Shown piece after piece: positions 25,253-34,114 of a DNA stretch of 64,000 nucleotides. Within the stretch, counting starts at the first letter, position 1, and each line of letters begins with the position of its first letter. A program made the position numbers and the translations under genes. The stretch lies in assembly GCF_000218235.1 (NCBI RefSeq), contig NZ_GL945017.1, positions 2,005,775 to 2,069,774 of the forward strand, in the 5' to 3' direction. This DNA comes from Hallella multisaccharivorax DSM 17128. GTDB lineage: Bacteria > Bacteroidota > Bacteroidia > Bacteroidales > Bacteroidaceae. The notes below the pieces were generated by a model that ran no database searches, was not told the origin of the DNA, and saw only the letters and a program-made list of their open reading frames with translations.

Positions 25253-28234
25253 ATGATGGAAAAACAAAGAAAAACCTCAGCAGTCAGTCGGTTACTGGCC
25301 ATGCTCTTCATGGTCTTGCTCACCACACCATCCTTTGCCCAAATGGGCAAGGTGTCGGGTACAGTGGTCGATGCAGACAATCAACCCATCATTGGTGCCT
25401 CTGTCGTTGCTACCGACGGTCACACAGGCACCATTACCGACCTCAATGGCCACTTCTCCTTGAACGTAAAGCCGGGAACATCTCTAAAGATTACTTATGT
25501 GGGATTCAAGGCCGCTACCGTGAAAGGCGGTTCGGGTGTTCATGTCATCCTGCAGGAGGAGAGCAACACGCTCAACGAGGTTGTCGCCATCGGTTACGGC
25601 TCCGTGAAGCGTAAGGATGTGACGACAGCCGTCTCCACAGTCTCAGCTGAAGACCTCAGCACGCGTCCCATCGTCTCTGCCGTACAGGGCATGGAGGGTA
25701 AGGCAGCCGGGCTGCAAGTGTCGCAGGCCAGCGGTACGCCGGGTGCTACACCGACCATTCGCGTGCGTGGTACCACATCTCTTAACGGAAGCAACGCCCC
25801 ACTCTTCGTCGTCGACGGTGTGCCGATGACAGACATCTCCTTCCTTGAAGCCAATGACATCGACAACATGCAGGTGCTCAAGGATGCATCCTCCGCAGCT
25901 ATTTACGGATCGCGTGCCGCAAATGGCGTCATCATCATCAACACCAAGAAGGGTAAGCAAGGTGTTACGAAGGTAGAACTCAACGCACACTATGCTTTCA
26001 ATACCGTACGCGACAACCAGAAATCACTCAACACTGCTCAATATAAGAAACTGATGGACGAGATCGGACTCATCAAACTGCCCGACGGACTCACTGACCA
26101 GACCGATTGGAAAGACGAGGTCTACCGCACCGGTGGCGTACAGGACTATCAGCTTCAGGTGACCAACGGCAATGACCGCCTGCGCTATATCATCTCCGGT
26201 GGCTACACCGGTGAGACAGGAGTCATCATCACCTCAAGCTTCAAGCGATACAACGGGCGTGTGGCGCTCGACAACGACATCAAACCGTGGCTCAACCTAA
26301 GCACTAATATCAACTATTCCGATTATACCTATAAAGGTACGGGCATCATCAGTGGTACGGGCGCCAACCGCGGTGGTGTAGTGCCGGCCATCATTGCCAC
26401 ACCGACCTATGCACCTATCTGGGACCCCGACAATCCCAATCAGTACTACACTACGTTCTACGGCGCTAACATCGATTCGCCCTTAGAAAGCCTTGCCCGT
26501 ACGAAGGACAACAAGAGTGAAAACGCACGCTTCATTGCTACAGGTAAGGCTACGGTAAAATTCACCAGAGAACTCAACTGGACATCCACCTTTACCCTCG
26601 ACCGCACGCAGACCACTACCACCAATTTCCTTGATCCGGTTTCGACCCACGACGGCCGTGACACAAAAGGTGAGGGATCGGACAACCGTTACACCAATCA
26701 GTTGCTTATCTGGGATAATGTGGTCAACTGGAAACACCATTTCGGCAGGCATGGCCTCGACGCCATGGCCGGATCTTCCTGGACCAAGAGCGACTGGAAG
26801 CACAGCTACATCGACGGTTACGACTATGCTGACGACAAGATTAAGACCCTCAACGCCGCCAACCGCATCTCATGGACTGGTACAGGCTCCGGGGAGTCGC
26901 AGTGGGCGATCATGTCTTACTTCGCACGTTTGCAATACAACTGGAACGACACCTACATGGTCACAGCCAACATGCGTGCTGATGGCAGTTCCAAGCTTGC
27001 CCCTGGTCATCGCTGGGGCTGGTTCCCATCGTTCTCCGCAGCATGGCGTATATCTAACGAACCGTTTATGAAGGATATCTCGTGGATCAACGACCTCAAA
27101 CTCCGTGGGGGATGGGGTGAGACCGGTAATCAGAGTGGCTTGGGCGACTATGGCTATCTCGCACAGTACAGCATCAACCGCGTGCAGTGGTTCGGTGAGG
27201 GATACGACATTAACGCCGTACCTACACGCACACAGTCGACGCTAAGCAATCCCGAACTGACCTGGGAATCAACCCATCAGTTTGACTTTGGTTTCGATCT
27301 AACAATGCTCGGCAACCGTCTCACGCTTTATGCCGATTACTATTACAAGCGTACAAAGGACATGCTTATGAGTATCACCCTTCCTGCTGGCTCTGCAGCC
27401 GCACGCAGCCTTACTTACAATGGAGGCGAGATGGAGAACAAAGGATTTGAGTTCACTGTCAGTTCAAAGAACTTTACAGGAGCGTTCAAGTGGAACACTG
27501 ATTTCAACATCTCCTTCAACCGCAACAAACTGAAAAGTCTGAAGTTCGTGCCTATCCAGTGGGCAGCAGGCACATCAGAGGTCGTAGCAGAATATGTGGT
27601 GCGCAATGTTCCCGGACGTCCGCTTGGCAGCTTCTACGGATACGTGGCTGAGGGCGTAGATCACGAGACCGGTGACATGATTTATAAGGATGTGAATGAC
27701 GATGGCATCGTCTCAGCTTCAGACCGCACCTATATCGGTGACCCGAATCCCGACTTCACCTATGGCATGACCAACACATTTTCCTACAAAGGCTTCGACC
27801 TGAGCATCCTTCTCCAGGGTACCTATGGCAACGATGTCTACAACGTCTCCCGTATGGAGACCGAAGGTATGTACGATGGCCGCAACCAGTCGACTCGCGT
27901 GCTGCGTCGCTGGCAGATTCCTGGTCAAGCCACGGATGTGCCGCGTGTGAACTGGAACATCAAGAACTCCTCTTATTTCATTGAGGACGGCAGTTACCTG
28001 CGCGTAAAGGATGTCTCACTTTCTTACAACGTTCCGCTCAACATCATCAGCCGATTTGGGTTAACGAAACTGCAGCCTTACGTTTCGGCCACCAATCTCC
28101 TTACGTTTACGAAGTACAAAGGCCGCGATCCGGAAGTCAACCAGTATGGCGACAGTGGTGCCGTACAGGGCCTCGACTGGGGTACTTATCCTTCCAGCCG
28201 CTCTTTCGTACTGGGTGTGAAAGTGGAGTTTTAA
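25253..28234 (+). CDS. SusC/RagA family TonB-linked outer membrane transporter
   Basis: The 993-residue protein has a signal peptide ending SFAQ. A carboxypeptidase-like domain at about 30-110 includes GTVVDADNQPIIGASV. The SusC signature LNEVVAIGYGSVKRKDVT is near 115, the plug domain at about 125-230 includes FVVDGVPM and DASSAAIYGSRAANGVI, and the rest is a beta-barrel. With the SusD protein encoded next it forms the lidded oligosaccharide importer of the outer membrane. There is no STN domain, in contrast to the SusC at 43988, consistent with control by DUF6377 and not by FecI/FecR. Confidence 0.95.
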   Translation: MMEKQRKTSAVSRLLAMLFMVLLTTPSFAQMGKVSGTVVDADNQPIIGASVVATDGHTGTITDLNGHFSLNVKPGTSLKITYVGFKAATVKGGSGVHVILQEESNTLNEVVAIGYGSVKRKDVTTAVSTVSAEDLSTRPIVSAVQGMEGKAAGLQVSQASGTPGATPTIRVRGTTSLNGSNAPLFVVDGVPMTDISFLEANDIDNMQVLKDASSAAIYGSRAANGVIIINTKKGKQGVTKVELNAHYAFNTVRDNQKSLNTAQYKKLMDEIGLIKLPDGLTDQTDWKDEVYRTGGVQDYQLQVTNGNDRLRYIISGGYTGETGVIITSSFKRYNGRVALDNDIKPWLNLSTNINYSDYTYKGTGIISGTGANRGGVVPAIIATPTYAPIWDPDNPNQYYTTFYGANIDSPLESLARTKDNKSENARFIATGKATVKFTRELNWTSTFTLDRTQTTTTNFLDPVSTHDGRDTKGEGSDNRYTNQLLIWDNVVNWKHHFGRHGLDAMAGSSWTKSDWKHSYIDGYDYADDKIKTLNAANRISWTGTGSGESQWAIMSYFARLQYNWNDTYMVTANMRADGSSKLAPGHRWGWFPSFSAAWRISNEPFMKDISWINDLKLRGGWGETGNQSGLGDYGYLAQYSINRVQWFGEGYDINAVPTRTQSTLSNPELTWESTHQFDFGFDLTMLGNRLTLYADYYYKRTKDMLMSITLPAGSAAARSLTYNGGEMENKGFEFTVSSKNFTGAFKWNTDFNISFNRNKLKSLKFVPIQWAAGTSEVVAEYVVRNVPGRPLGSFYGYVAEGVDHETGDMIYKDVNDDGIVSASDRTYIGDPNPDFTYGMTNTFSYKGFDLSILLQGTYGNDVYNVSRMETEGMYDGRNQSTRVLRRWQIPGQATDVPRVNWNIKNSSYFIEDGSYLRVKDVSLSYNVPLNIISRFGLTKLQPYVSATNLLTFTKYKGRDPEVNQYGDSGAVQGLDWGTYPSSRSFVLGVKVEF

Positions 28235-28253
28235 TTCTTAAAATCGTATCATC

Positions 28254-29765
28254 ATGAAAACTAAATATATCATATTTGCTGCTCTCCTGACAATGCTGGC
28301 CGGTTGCTCGCTCGACTATGATCCCGTCTCCATCCCAACGGAGATAACGGAGGGTAAACTCACCGACACCACGAAAGCGGTGCTCGCTGACCGGGATGCT
28401 GCTGTCTCGCAGCGCAAGGCTGTCTATGAGCTGCTGCGTAACCGCCAGGAACACATGCACCTTGACTATGTTCTGCTCGGCGATTGCCACTCTGACAATG
28501 CCTATGTAGGTACAGTGGGGGCTGAGGTCGTGCCCTATGAGACCAACACGATTGATGCCAGCAACCCTGACATGGCACGCGACTGGAGCCGTTACCTCGA
28601 GGATATCGCCACGGCCAATGTGCTTATCAATGGTGTAGACCAGCTCATGAGTGAAGGCAAGGTGACAGAGACAGAAGGACATCAGTGGAAAGCTGAAGGT
28701 GAGATTTCCCGTGCACTCAATATGTTCCGTATGACGCGTATCTGGGGATCGCTGCCTATGGTGACTACCATTCCAAAAACCATTACGTCGAAGAACATCG
28801 ACTCCGTCTATCCGGCTTACTTCCCACCAAGAGCCACTACAGAGGAGTGTTACAAGCAGATCATCAGTGACTTGACCGATGCGGAACAGTATGCTCCCGA
28901 CTTTGATAATGCTGACCGCACTCTGCTCTCAAAGACTGTGGCACAGGCACTGCTCTGCAAGGTCTATGCGGAGAAAGCCGTGCAGGATTATGACAAGGTC
29001 ATCAGCTATGCAGAGAAAGTGCGCGCTACCCCCGGGCTGACACTCGAACCCGATTTTGCTACACTGTGGGGCTGGGATTCCTCGAAGAAAGATTGCATGA
29101 AACGTAACACCTCAGAGGGAATCCTTGAAGTGCACTGGTATTCGGGTGCAGGCAACTGGGAGTCGTGGATGTTCGGCCGCTGTTTGGAGAACTATGATCA
29201 GTCATTCTCGTGGGCTAAATGGGCCACACCTTCACGCGACCTCATCAACGATTTCAACAATGAGGGAGATACGGTGCGACGCAACCAGACCATCGTCTAC
29301 TATCAGTGCGGTTGGTCCAATTATTATCCGTCAGACCATTATCCGTTCATGTATAAACTGCGTTCCGGGTACAATAATGAATATATCCTTCGTTTAGCCG
29401 ATATCATGCTTCTTGAGGCCGAGGCTTATGCTTACAAAGGCGATCTCTCGAACAGTGCAAAGCTCGTCAACATCATTCGTGAGCGTGTGAAACTTAAAGA
29501 TCTTGACAGTTCTAAAATGAACTCAAAGGATGCTATGGTCGAGGCCGTGCTCCATGAGCGCCGCCTTGAGTTGGCGCTTGAGGGTCAGCGTTGGTTCGAC
29601 CTCGTGCGTAACGGAAAGGTGGAAAGTGTGATGAACAATCTCAATAGCCGTGACTCAGGAAGACTGAAGTTAGCCAAGAGTTACAATGCCAACTCTTACC
29701 TCCTGCCTATCCCACAGACTGCACTTGACGAGAATCAGAATCTCACGCAAAATCCAGGTTATTAA
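28254..29765 (+). CDS. SusD/RagB family surface lipoprotein
   Basis: The 503-residue protein has lipobox LAGC (Cys18) followed by SLDYD. SusD features include the SusD-like N-domain (about 60-220) and the C-terminal domain with LRLADIMLLEAEAYAYKGD and VLHERRLELALEGQRWFDLVRNGK. It binds oligosaccharides and closes over the SusC transporter. It lies 19 bases after SusC and 24 bases before the GH30 gene. Confidence 0.95.
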   Translation: MKTKYIIFAALLTMLAGCSLDYDPVSIPTEITEGKLTDTTKAVLADRDAAVSQRKAVYELLRNRQEHMHLDYVLLGDCHSDNAYVGTVGAEVVPYETNTIDASNPDMARDWSRYLEDIATANVLINGVDQLMSEGKVTETEGHQWKAEGEISRALNMFRMTRIWGSLPMVTTIPKTITSKNIDSVYPAYFPPRATTEECYKQIISDLTDAEQYAPDFDNADRTLLSKTVAQALLCKVYAEKAVQDYDKVISYAEKVRATPGLTLEPDFATLWGWDSSKKDCMKRNTSEGILEVHWYSGAGNWESWMFGRCLENYDQSFSWAKWATPSRDLINDFNNEGDTVRRNQTIVYYQCGWSNYYPSDHYPFMYKLRSGYNNEYILRLADIMLLEAEAYAYKGDLSNSAKLVNIIRERVKLKDLDSSKMNSKDAMVEAVLHERRLELALEGQRWFDLVRNGKVESVMNNLNSRDSGRLKLAKSYNANSYLLPIPQTALDENQNLTQNPGY

Positions 29766-29789
29766 ACTAAAGATTTTATGCCAAATACA

Positions 29790-31325
29790 ATGGAAAAGAA
29801 GTATATGATAGTTGAAATATTAACTTCTGTGCTAACTGCTCTGCTCATGGCCTGTGGCAGTTCATCGGAGAATGGCGGGGAGACACCCGGCACCAACCCC
29901 GACACGCCTTCCACAGGCAAGAAAGTAGCCTCGCTGCTCATGACGACAGCCAATGGTGCTTACGACCTCAAGAATGCCACTGCCGACATCACGAAGGGCT
30001 CCACGATGGCCGCTACGGTGCTCCGGCTCGATGCTTCGAAAACTTATCAGAAGATAGATGGCTTTGGATTCGCGCTCACCTATTCGTCGTGCTATAACCT
30101 CCTGAAGATGAGCGCAGCCGACCGCAGGACTTTCCTTAAGAAGACTTACAGTACGACGGAGGGATACGGCGTGAGCTATGCGCGCATCTCCATCGGTTGC
30201 AATGACTTTTCAAGCACCGAGTACACGCTCTGTGATACGAAAGGTCCTGATACAGATCTGCTGCAGCACTTCGTCTTGCAGAATGATGAGAAAAACTATG
30301 TCATTCCTGTCATCAAGGAAATTCTTGCTATTAATCCAAACTTGAAGATCATCGCATCACCATGGACATGTCCGAAATGGATGAAGGTGAAGGATATCTC
30401 TACGAAAAAGGCACACAATGCTTGGACTGACGGACATCTGAATCCCGACTATTACGAGACTTATGCCGACTATTTCGTGCGCTTCATCCAGGCTATGCAA
30501 GCTGAGGGCATCAGCATCTATGCCATAACCCCTCAAAACGAGCCGTTGAACAAAGGCAATTGCGCTTCGCTCTATATGCCGTGGCAAGAAGAGGCGCCTT
30601 TCGTGAAAGCTCTGGCGGCTGACTTCGAGAAGAATCATCTCAAGACGAAGATTTATGTTTTCGATCACAACTACAACTACGATGGCATCAGTGACCAACA
30701 GGATTATCCTGTCAAGGTCTACAATACGCTCGGAAGTAGTTTTGACGGATCTGAGCTCGTTGTAGGCGCCGCTTATCACGACTACGGAGGCAGCAACACA
30801 GAGCTGGATGACATCCACCAACAGGCACCTACAAAGGATCTCATCTTCTCGGAAAGCTCTATCGGTACATGGAACGATGGACGTAATCTCTCAAAACGGC
30901 TTGTGGCTGACATGAAGAGTATTGTGCTCGGCACTGTAAACCGCCATTGCAAGGCTGTGCTCGTGTGGAATCTCATGCTCGACGACAGGCTCGGACCCAA
31001 TCTTGACGGCGGATGCCAAACGTGCTATGGGGCCGTGGACATCAGCAACAACTACACGCATATCTCGCGCAACTCTCATTATTATGTCATTACCCAATCG
31101 GCAGCTGCAGTAGAAACGGGTGCACAGCGCATCGGCACAAGCCGTGACCCGAAGCTCCCAGGCATCAGCCACGCGGAGTTCCTTAACCCCGATGGCTCCT
31201 ATGCTCTCCTGTTGCTGAATGAAAGCTCAGAGAATCAGACGATGACTGTCAGCGACGGTAACCAGTATTTCAAGGTGACTGTACCGGCTTCAGGGGTGGT
31301 GTCATGTAAATGGGACAGACTTTAA
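29790..31325 (+). CDS. GH30 glycoside hydrolase lipoprotein, probable endo-beta-1,6-glucanase
   Basis: The start at 29790 gives 511 residues with lipobox LLMAC (Cys22) and an acidic stretch after it. The GH30 catalytic barrel has the acid/base in TPQNEP (Glu251) and the nucleophile in IFSESSIG (Glu355), and also FGFALTYSS and PWTCPKWMK. The C-terminal beta-domain is typical of GH30 (LLLNESSENQTMTV). In the B. thetaiotaomicron beta-1,6-glucan locus a GH30 subfamily 3 enzyme follows SusC and SusD in the same way. Beta-1,6-glucanase is the best inference; glucosylceramidase or xylanase activities also occur in the family. Confidence 0.85.
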   Translation: MEKKYMIVEILTSVLTALLMACGSSSENGGETPGTNPDTPSTGKKVASLLMTTANGAYDLKNATADITKGSTMAATVLRLDASKTYQKIDGFGFALTYSSCYNLLKMSAADRRTFLKKTYSTTEGYGVSYARISIGCNDFSSTEYTLCDTKGPDTDLLQHFVLQNDEKNYVIPVIKEILAINPNLKIIASPWTCPKWMKVKDISTKKAHNAWTDGHLNPDYYETYADYFVRFIQAMQAEGISIYAITPQNEPLNKGNCASLYMPWQEEAPFVKALAADFEKNHLKTKIYVFDHNYNYDGISDQQDYPVKVYNTLGSSFDGSELVVGAAYHDYGGSNTELDDIHQQAPTKDLIFSESSIGTWNDGRNLSKRLVADMKSIVLGTVNRHCKAVLVWNLMLDDRLGPNLDGGCQTCYGAVDISNNYTHISRNSHYYVITQSAAAVETGAQRIGTSRDPKLPGISHAEFLNPDGSYALLLLNESSENQTMTVSDGNQYFKVTVPASGVVSCKWDRL

Positions 31326-31352
31326 TTCTCAACTGACAATTATTGATTAGCT

Positions 31353-32741
31353 ATGAAAACATTCAAGATATTCTGCATGGCGTCTCTGGCTGCCCTCTGC
31401 CTCTCCGCCTGCAACAACAACGACGATGACCCGCTGCCGCGCGGCGACGGCAAGCCGGTGATCACTTCTCAAGATGTACCCACGTCGGCACTCTTTGGTG
31501 ACAGCCTCTCTTTCTCCGCTAACTGTAAGGATGAGGGAGGCGTGGCTCTTTCCACTCTGAAAGCCTACCTTTATTTCGATGATGAGGCCGTCGGGCAAAC
31601 CACGTTGCGCACAAAGACGGAAGGCAACTACAAAGGTAAGGTCTATGTGCCCTTCCTCAAAGACATTCCTGATGGAACAGCGAAACTGAAACTCGTGCTG
31701 CAAAATACCCACTTCACAACTACGGAGCAAGACATCGATATCGCTGTATCAAGACCTAAGTACGACTATATCAATCTTGTGACGGGCGACCGGACATACA
31801 AAATGACGCCTGACGCCTCCAATCCTTATCTCTTCTCCACAACGGTACAGTCGGCTACCAATCTGCTTTCCGGCTACATCTCAGCTCCTGCTCAGGGTTC
31901 AAACGGCAACATCATCACCTTTGGTGAGGGAAGTGACGGATGCATACAAGGCGTAACGACCCCACTCTCATTCGTCAGTACGGCAATCGGCAACATCAAG
32001 GTAACGTTCAATACGCTTACATATGAGTACAAACCCATACTCGATCCAAATGCCAAGCCTGTGGAGATCACCATCGACAAGAACAACCTCTACTATGTCG
32101 GTGGCCTTATTCAAGGGTTAAAGTATAAATTCACAGACAGTGCCGCAGATGGTGATGACTGGTATTATGATCCTGACTTCTTCACAAAGAATTCCGACGG
32201 CTCGTTCACGTTTAACGCTGTCACGGGCATGTACACGATTGCGGCCAACTACGACTACAAATGTTTCCGTATCTGGGCTATGAATGGCGCTAATCCTGCT
32301 TCTCTCAATGACGACGGAACCGGCGCTGTCTGGATCATCGGTGCTTGCACCTTTAATAAACCAGCCTTCCTTCCGTTCTATCAGAACAATATCAGCTGGT
32401 GGACTGGCGTTAAGTATGATGTCTGTATGGCCCCAGTGAAGAATAAAGTCTACAAGGTGACCATGACCGTAGATAAGCAACTGCATCATGATCCGTCAAC
32501 TATCAACTTCAAGTTCTTCGGTCAGGCAGGCTGGGGTACGGAGTTCAAAGGTTCAGGAAGTGACCATTGCATTACCTCCACAAGTAATGTGTTCAAGATT
32601 GGTACGGGGTCGGATGGCCACGATGATGGCAACATCTATGTGCCGAATGACGTAACACTCACTCCGGGTGACACATGGGTACTCACACTCGACCTAACGA
32701 AAGGTGTAGGTAAAGGTGTACTCTCGGCTGTGAAGAAATGA
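31353..32741 (+). CDS. Surface glycan-binding lipoprotein (SusE/F-position)
   Basis: The 462-residue protein has lipobox LSAC (Cys20) followed by NNNDDD, an acidic surface-export signal of Bacteroidota lipoproteins. Two to three beta-sandwich domains follow: an Ig-like unit at about 30-135 and a C-terminal module with aromatic residues (YYVGGLIQG, DDWYYDPDFF, WWTGVKYD) suited to sugar stacking. It is the last gene of the locus, the position of the glycan-binding protein in comparable beta-1,6-glucan loci. No catalytic motif is seen. Confidence 0.75.
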   Translation: MKTFKIFCMASLAALCLSACNNNDDDPLPRGDGKPVITSQDVPTSALFGDSLSFSANCKDEGGVALSTLKAYLYFDDEAVGQTTLRTKTEGNYKGKVYVPFLKDIPDGTAKLKLVLQNTHFTTTEQDIDIAVSRPKYDYINLVTGDRTYKMTPDASNPYLFSTTVQSATNLLSGYISAPAQGSNGNIITFGEGSDGCIQGVTTPLSFVSTAIGNIKVTFNTLTYEYKPILDPNAKPVEITIDKNNLYYVGGLIQGLKYKFTDSAADGDDWYYDPDFFTKNSDGSFTFNAVTGMYTIAANYDYKCFRIWAMNGANPASLNDDGTGAVWIIGACTFNKPAFLPFYQNNISWWTGVKYDVCMAPVKNKVYKVTMTVDKQLHHDPSTINFKFFGQAGWGTEFKGSGSDHCITSTSNVFKIGTGSDGHDDGNIYVPNDVTLTPGDTWVLTLDLTKGVGKGVLSAVKK

Positions 32742-32787
32742 GCTCACCTTCTATTTACTGAACTCATATTGAATGAATTGCTTTGAG

Positions 32788-32815
32788 GTGGCTGCCTCAT
32801 AGGGCAGCCACTTAT
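32788..32815 (+). terminator. Terminator of the GH30 locus
   Basis: GTGGCTGCC pairs with GGCAGCCAC around six bases, followed by TTATTATA. Confidence 0.65.
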
Positions 32816-32873
32816 TATACAAATTGATTTACATCAATAAATTGCTAAATATACATAATAATCCCGTAAATAT

Positions 32874-32904
32874 TTTGCGGGTATTGTTTTTCTTCGTACT
32901 TTTG
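32874..32904 (+). promoter_or_regulatory. Promoter of tRNA-Met
   Basis: TTTG at 32874, 19 bases, TACTTTTG at 32897-32904; transcription should start about 35 bases before the tRNA. Confidence 0.65.
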
Positions 32905-32946
32905 CATCCACAATCAGAAATGAGATAAAAACAATATTTGGTACAT

Positions 32947-33019
32947 CGCGGAGTGGAGCAGTTGGTAGCTCGCCAGGCTCATAACCTGGAGGTCGCACGT
33001 TCGAGTCCTGCCTCCGCAA
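32947..33019 (+). tRNA. tRNA-Met, initiator type (anticodon CAT)
   Basis: CGCGGAG pairs with CTCCGC leaving the C1-A72 mismatch that marks initiator tRNA. The anticodon loop is CTCATAA. The anticodon stem is CCAGG/CCTGG, so only two of the three G-C pairs typical of initiators are present (the third is A-T). The T arm GCACG-TTCGAGT-CCTGC carries a C-C mismatch at positions 52 and 62. CCA is not encoded. A promoter and terminator flank it, so it is probably expressed. Confidence 0.88.
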
Positions 33020-33028
33020 CTACAGACG

Positions 33029-33065
33029 CTCAGAAGTCCAGTAATATCGACTTCTGAGTGTTTTT
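33029..33065 (+). terminator. Terminator of tRNA-Met
   Basis: CTCAGAAGTC pairs with GACTTCTGAG over ten bases around a ten-base loop, followed by TGTTTTT. Confidence 0.85.
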
Positions 33066-33397
33066 CGTTTTTTCATCCGGGACACTTTTCAGACAGTATT
33101 ATGGCGGTTCAGGCAATATTCATGAAGCAGAGAGAGTTGTAGACAATACATTAATTAATATAATGTTCATGGCTCTGAAAAAATCATTCAGAGGCAGCAA
33201 GACCTTTTATGTAGAGTGTGATTTCCTTATAGATACAGATACTGGGCTCTTCTTTTCGCCACTGCTCACAATATCTCCCGGCAGCAGTATTACGGGAAGA
33301 TTGGGAGATTCCTGTTTATACTCCATGGTATAATATCCACATAAAGAAGCACAGGCAAACAAAAGTCCCACCATCCGATGACGAACCGGAATCGTCT
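33066..33397. other. Intergenic stretch without supported gene
   Basis: A 91-codon frame on the plus strand (33058-33333) has no recognisable content or start signal. On the minus strand short pieces such as NLPVILLPGDIV look protein-like and may be the remains of a lost gene, but frames are broken. Confidence 0.4.
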
Positions 33398-33513
33398 CGC
33401 ATTGCCTTTACACCGTTGACGCATTGCCTTTACACTGTAATCGCATTGCCTTTACACTGTAATCGCATTGCCTTTACACTGTAATCGCATTGCCTTTACA
33501 CCGTTGACGCATC
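33398..33513. repeat. 22-bp tandem repeat array 2
   Basis: A little over five units of ACACTGTAATCGCATTGCCTTT, with the outermost units at both ends carrying ACACCGTTGACGC instead. The right end forms the end of the reading frame of the broken small gene at 33496-33678. Confidence 0.85.
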
Positions 33514-33678
33514 GACATCATGAATGGTCTCTTGCATCTTTATGATGTCGTCCTCATCGCCAGGACCAATGGCATGGCTGGGATCGTTGTCAACGCCGAT
33601 GCTCTATGTCTCCATCAAGGCGTTGCTGTTCGCTTCGATTACCTCTGTGAAAGGTTTTATATATGCTGCTTTCCTCAT
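33496..33678 (-). pseudogene. Broken copy of the BspA companion gene
   Basis: From ATG at 33678 the frame reads MRKAAYIKPFTEVIEA and NALMET, then TAG at 33604-33606, then SIGVDNDPSHAIGPGDEDD. This aligns with the intact protein at 23019-23219, where the stop position is tryptophan (TGG to TAG). The distal part differs and ends in the 22-bp repeat array. Confidence 0.85.
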
Positions 33679-33686
33679 TTTTCCAT

Positions 33687-33815
33687 TTACTTGATGATTA
33701 TCTTTTTGCTATTGTGGAGGTACACTCCCTTCGTGGACTTGCTCACGCGCATACCATTCAAGTTGTAGTAAGGGGTGTTGCCGTCTGCCTTTTCGCTCTC
33801 TGTGATGGGGCTGAT
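33687..33815 (-). pseudogene. Remnant C-terminal tail of a BspA-like gene
   Basis: The last 42 codons read ...NTPYYNLNGMRVSKSTKG and VYLHNSKKIIIK before TAA, matching the tail of the protein at 19686-23003. The rest of the gene is missing. The stop codon is followed by the broken companion gene with the same short spacing as in the intact pair. Confidence 0.85.
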
Positions 33816-33827
33816 AGAAATAGATTG

Positions 33828-33976
33828 TTAGTGGCGGGTCTCTTCCAATCCTTGCACCAGGGTGTCACCTTCTGAGACCAGAAACTTCACACGCACGATG
33901 TGCCCCACATCCGTACTCCCGCTACGCTTCAGATGGCGGGTCTTGCCATTCGTCAACAATACACGTTTGGCAAAAG
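33828..33976 (-). pseudogene. Truncated copy of the lipoprotein gene at 49269-49679
   Basis: About 120 bases from the stop codon are nearly identical to 49269-49391, including bases beyond the stop. Further upstream a short piece (KRVLLTN) matches RHALLMN of the intact gene, with 33 codons between them missing in frame. The N-terminal half and signal peptide are absent. Confidence 0.8.
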
Positions 33977-34114
33977 AATAGTTGGAATCCAACCGAATCC
34001 CAACAAATATCAATAAAATTTCAGCGATCAATGAAAAATTATTGGGATATCGTTGACACAGCAGTGATATCTCAGTGATGTTTAGCAAGTATGCAATGGG
34101 AAGATTATCAGATG

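Noticed and set aside
33058-33333. 91-codon frame after tRNA-Met
   Set aside because: It starts inside the tRNA terminator and has no recognisable motif or ribosome-binding site.
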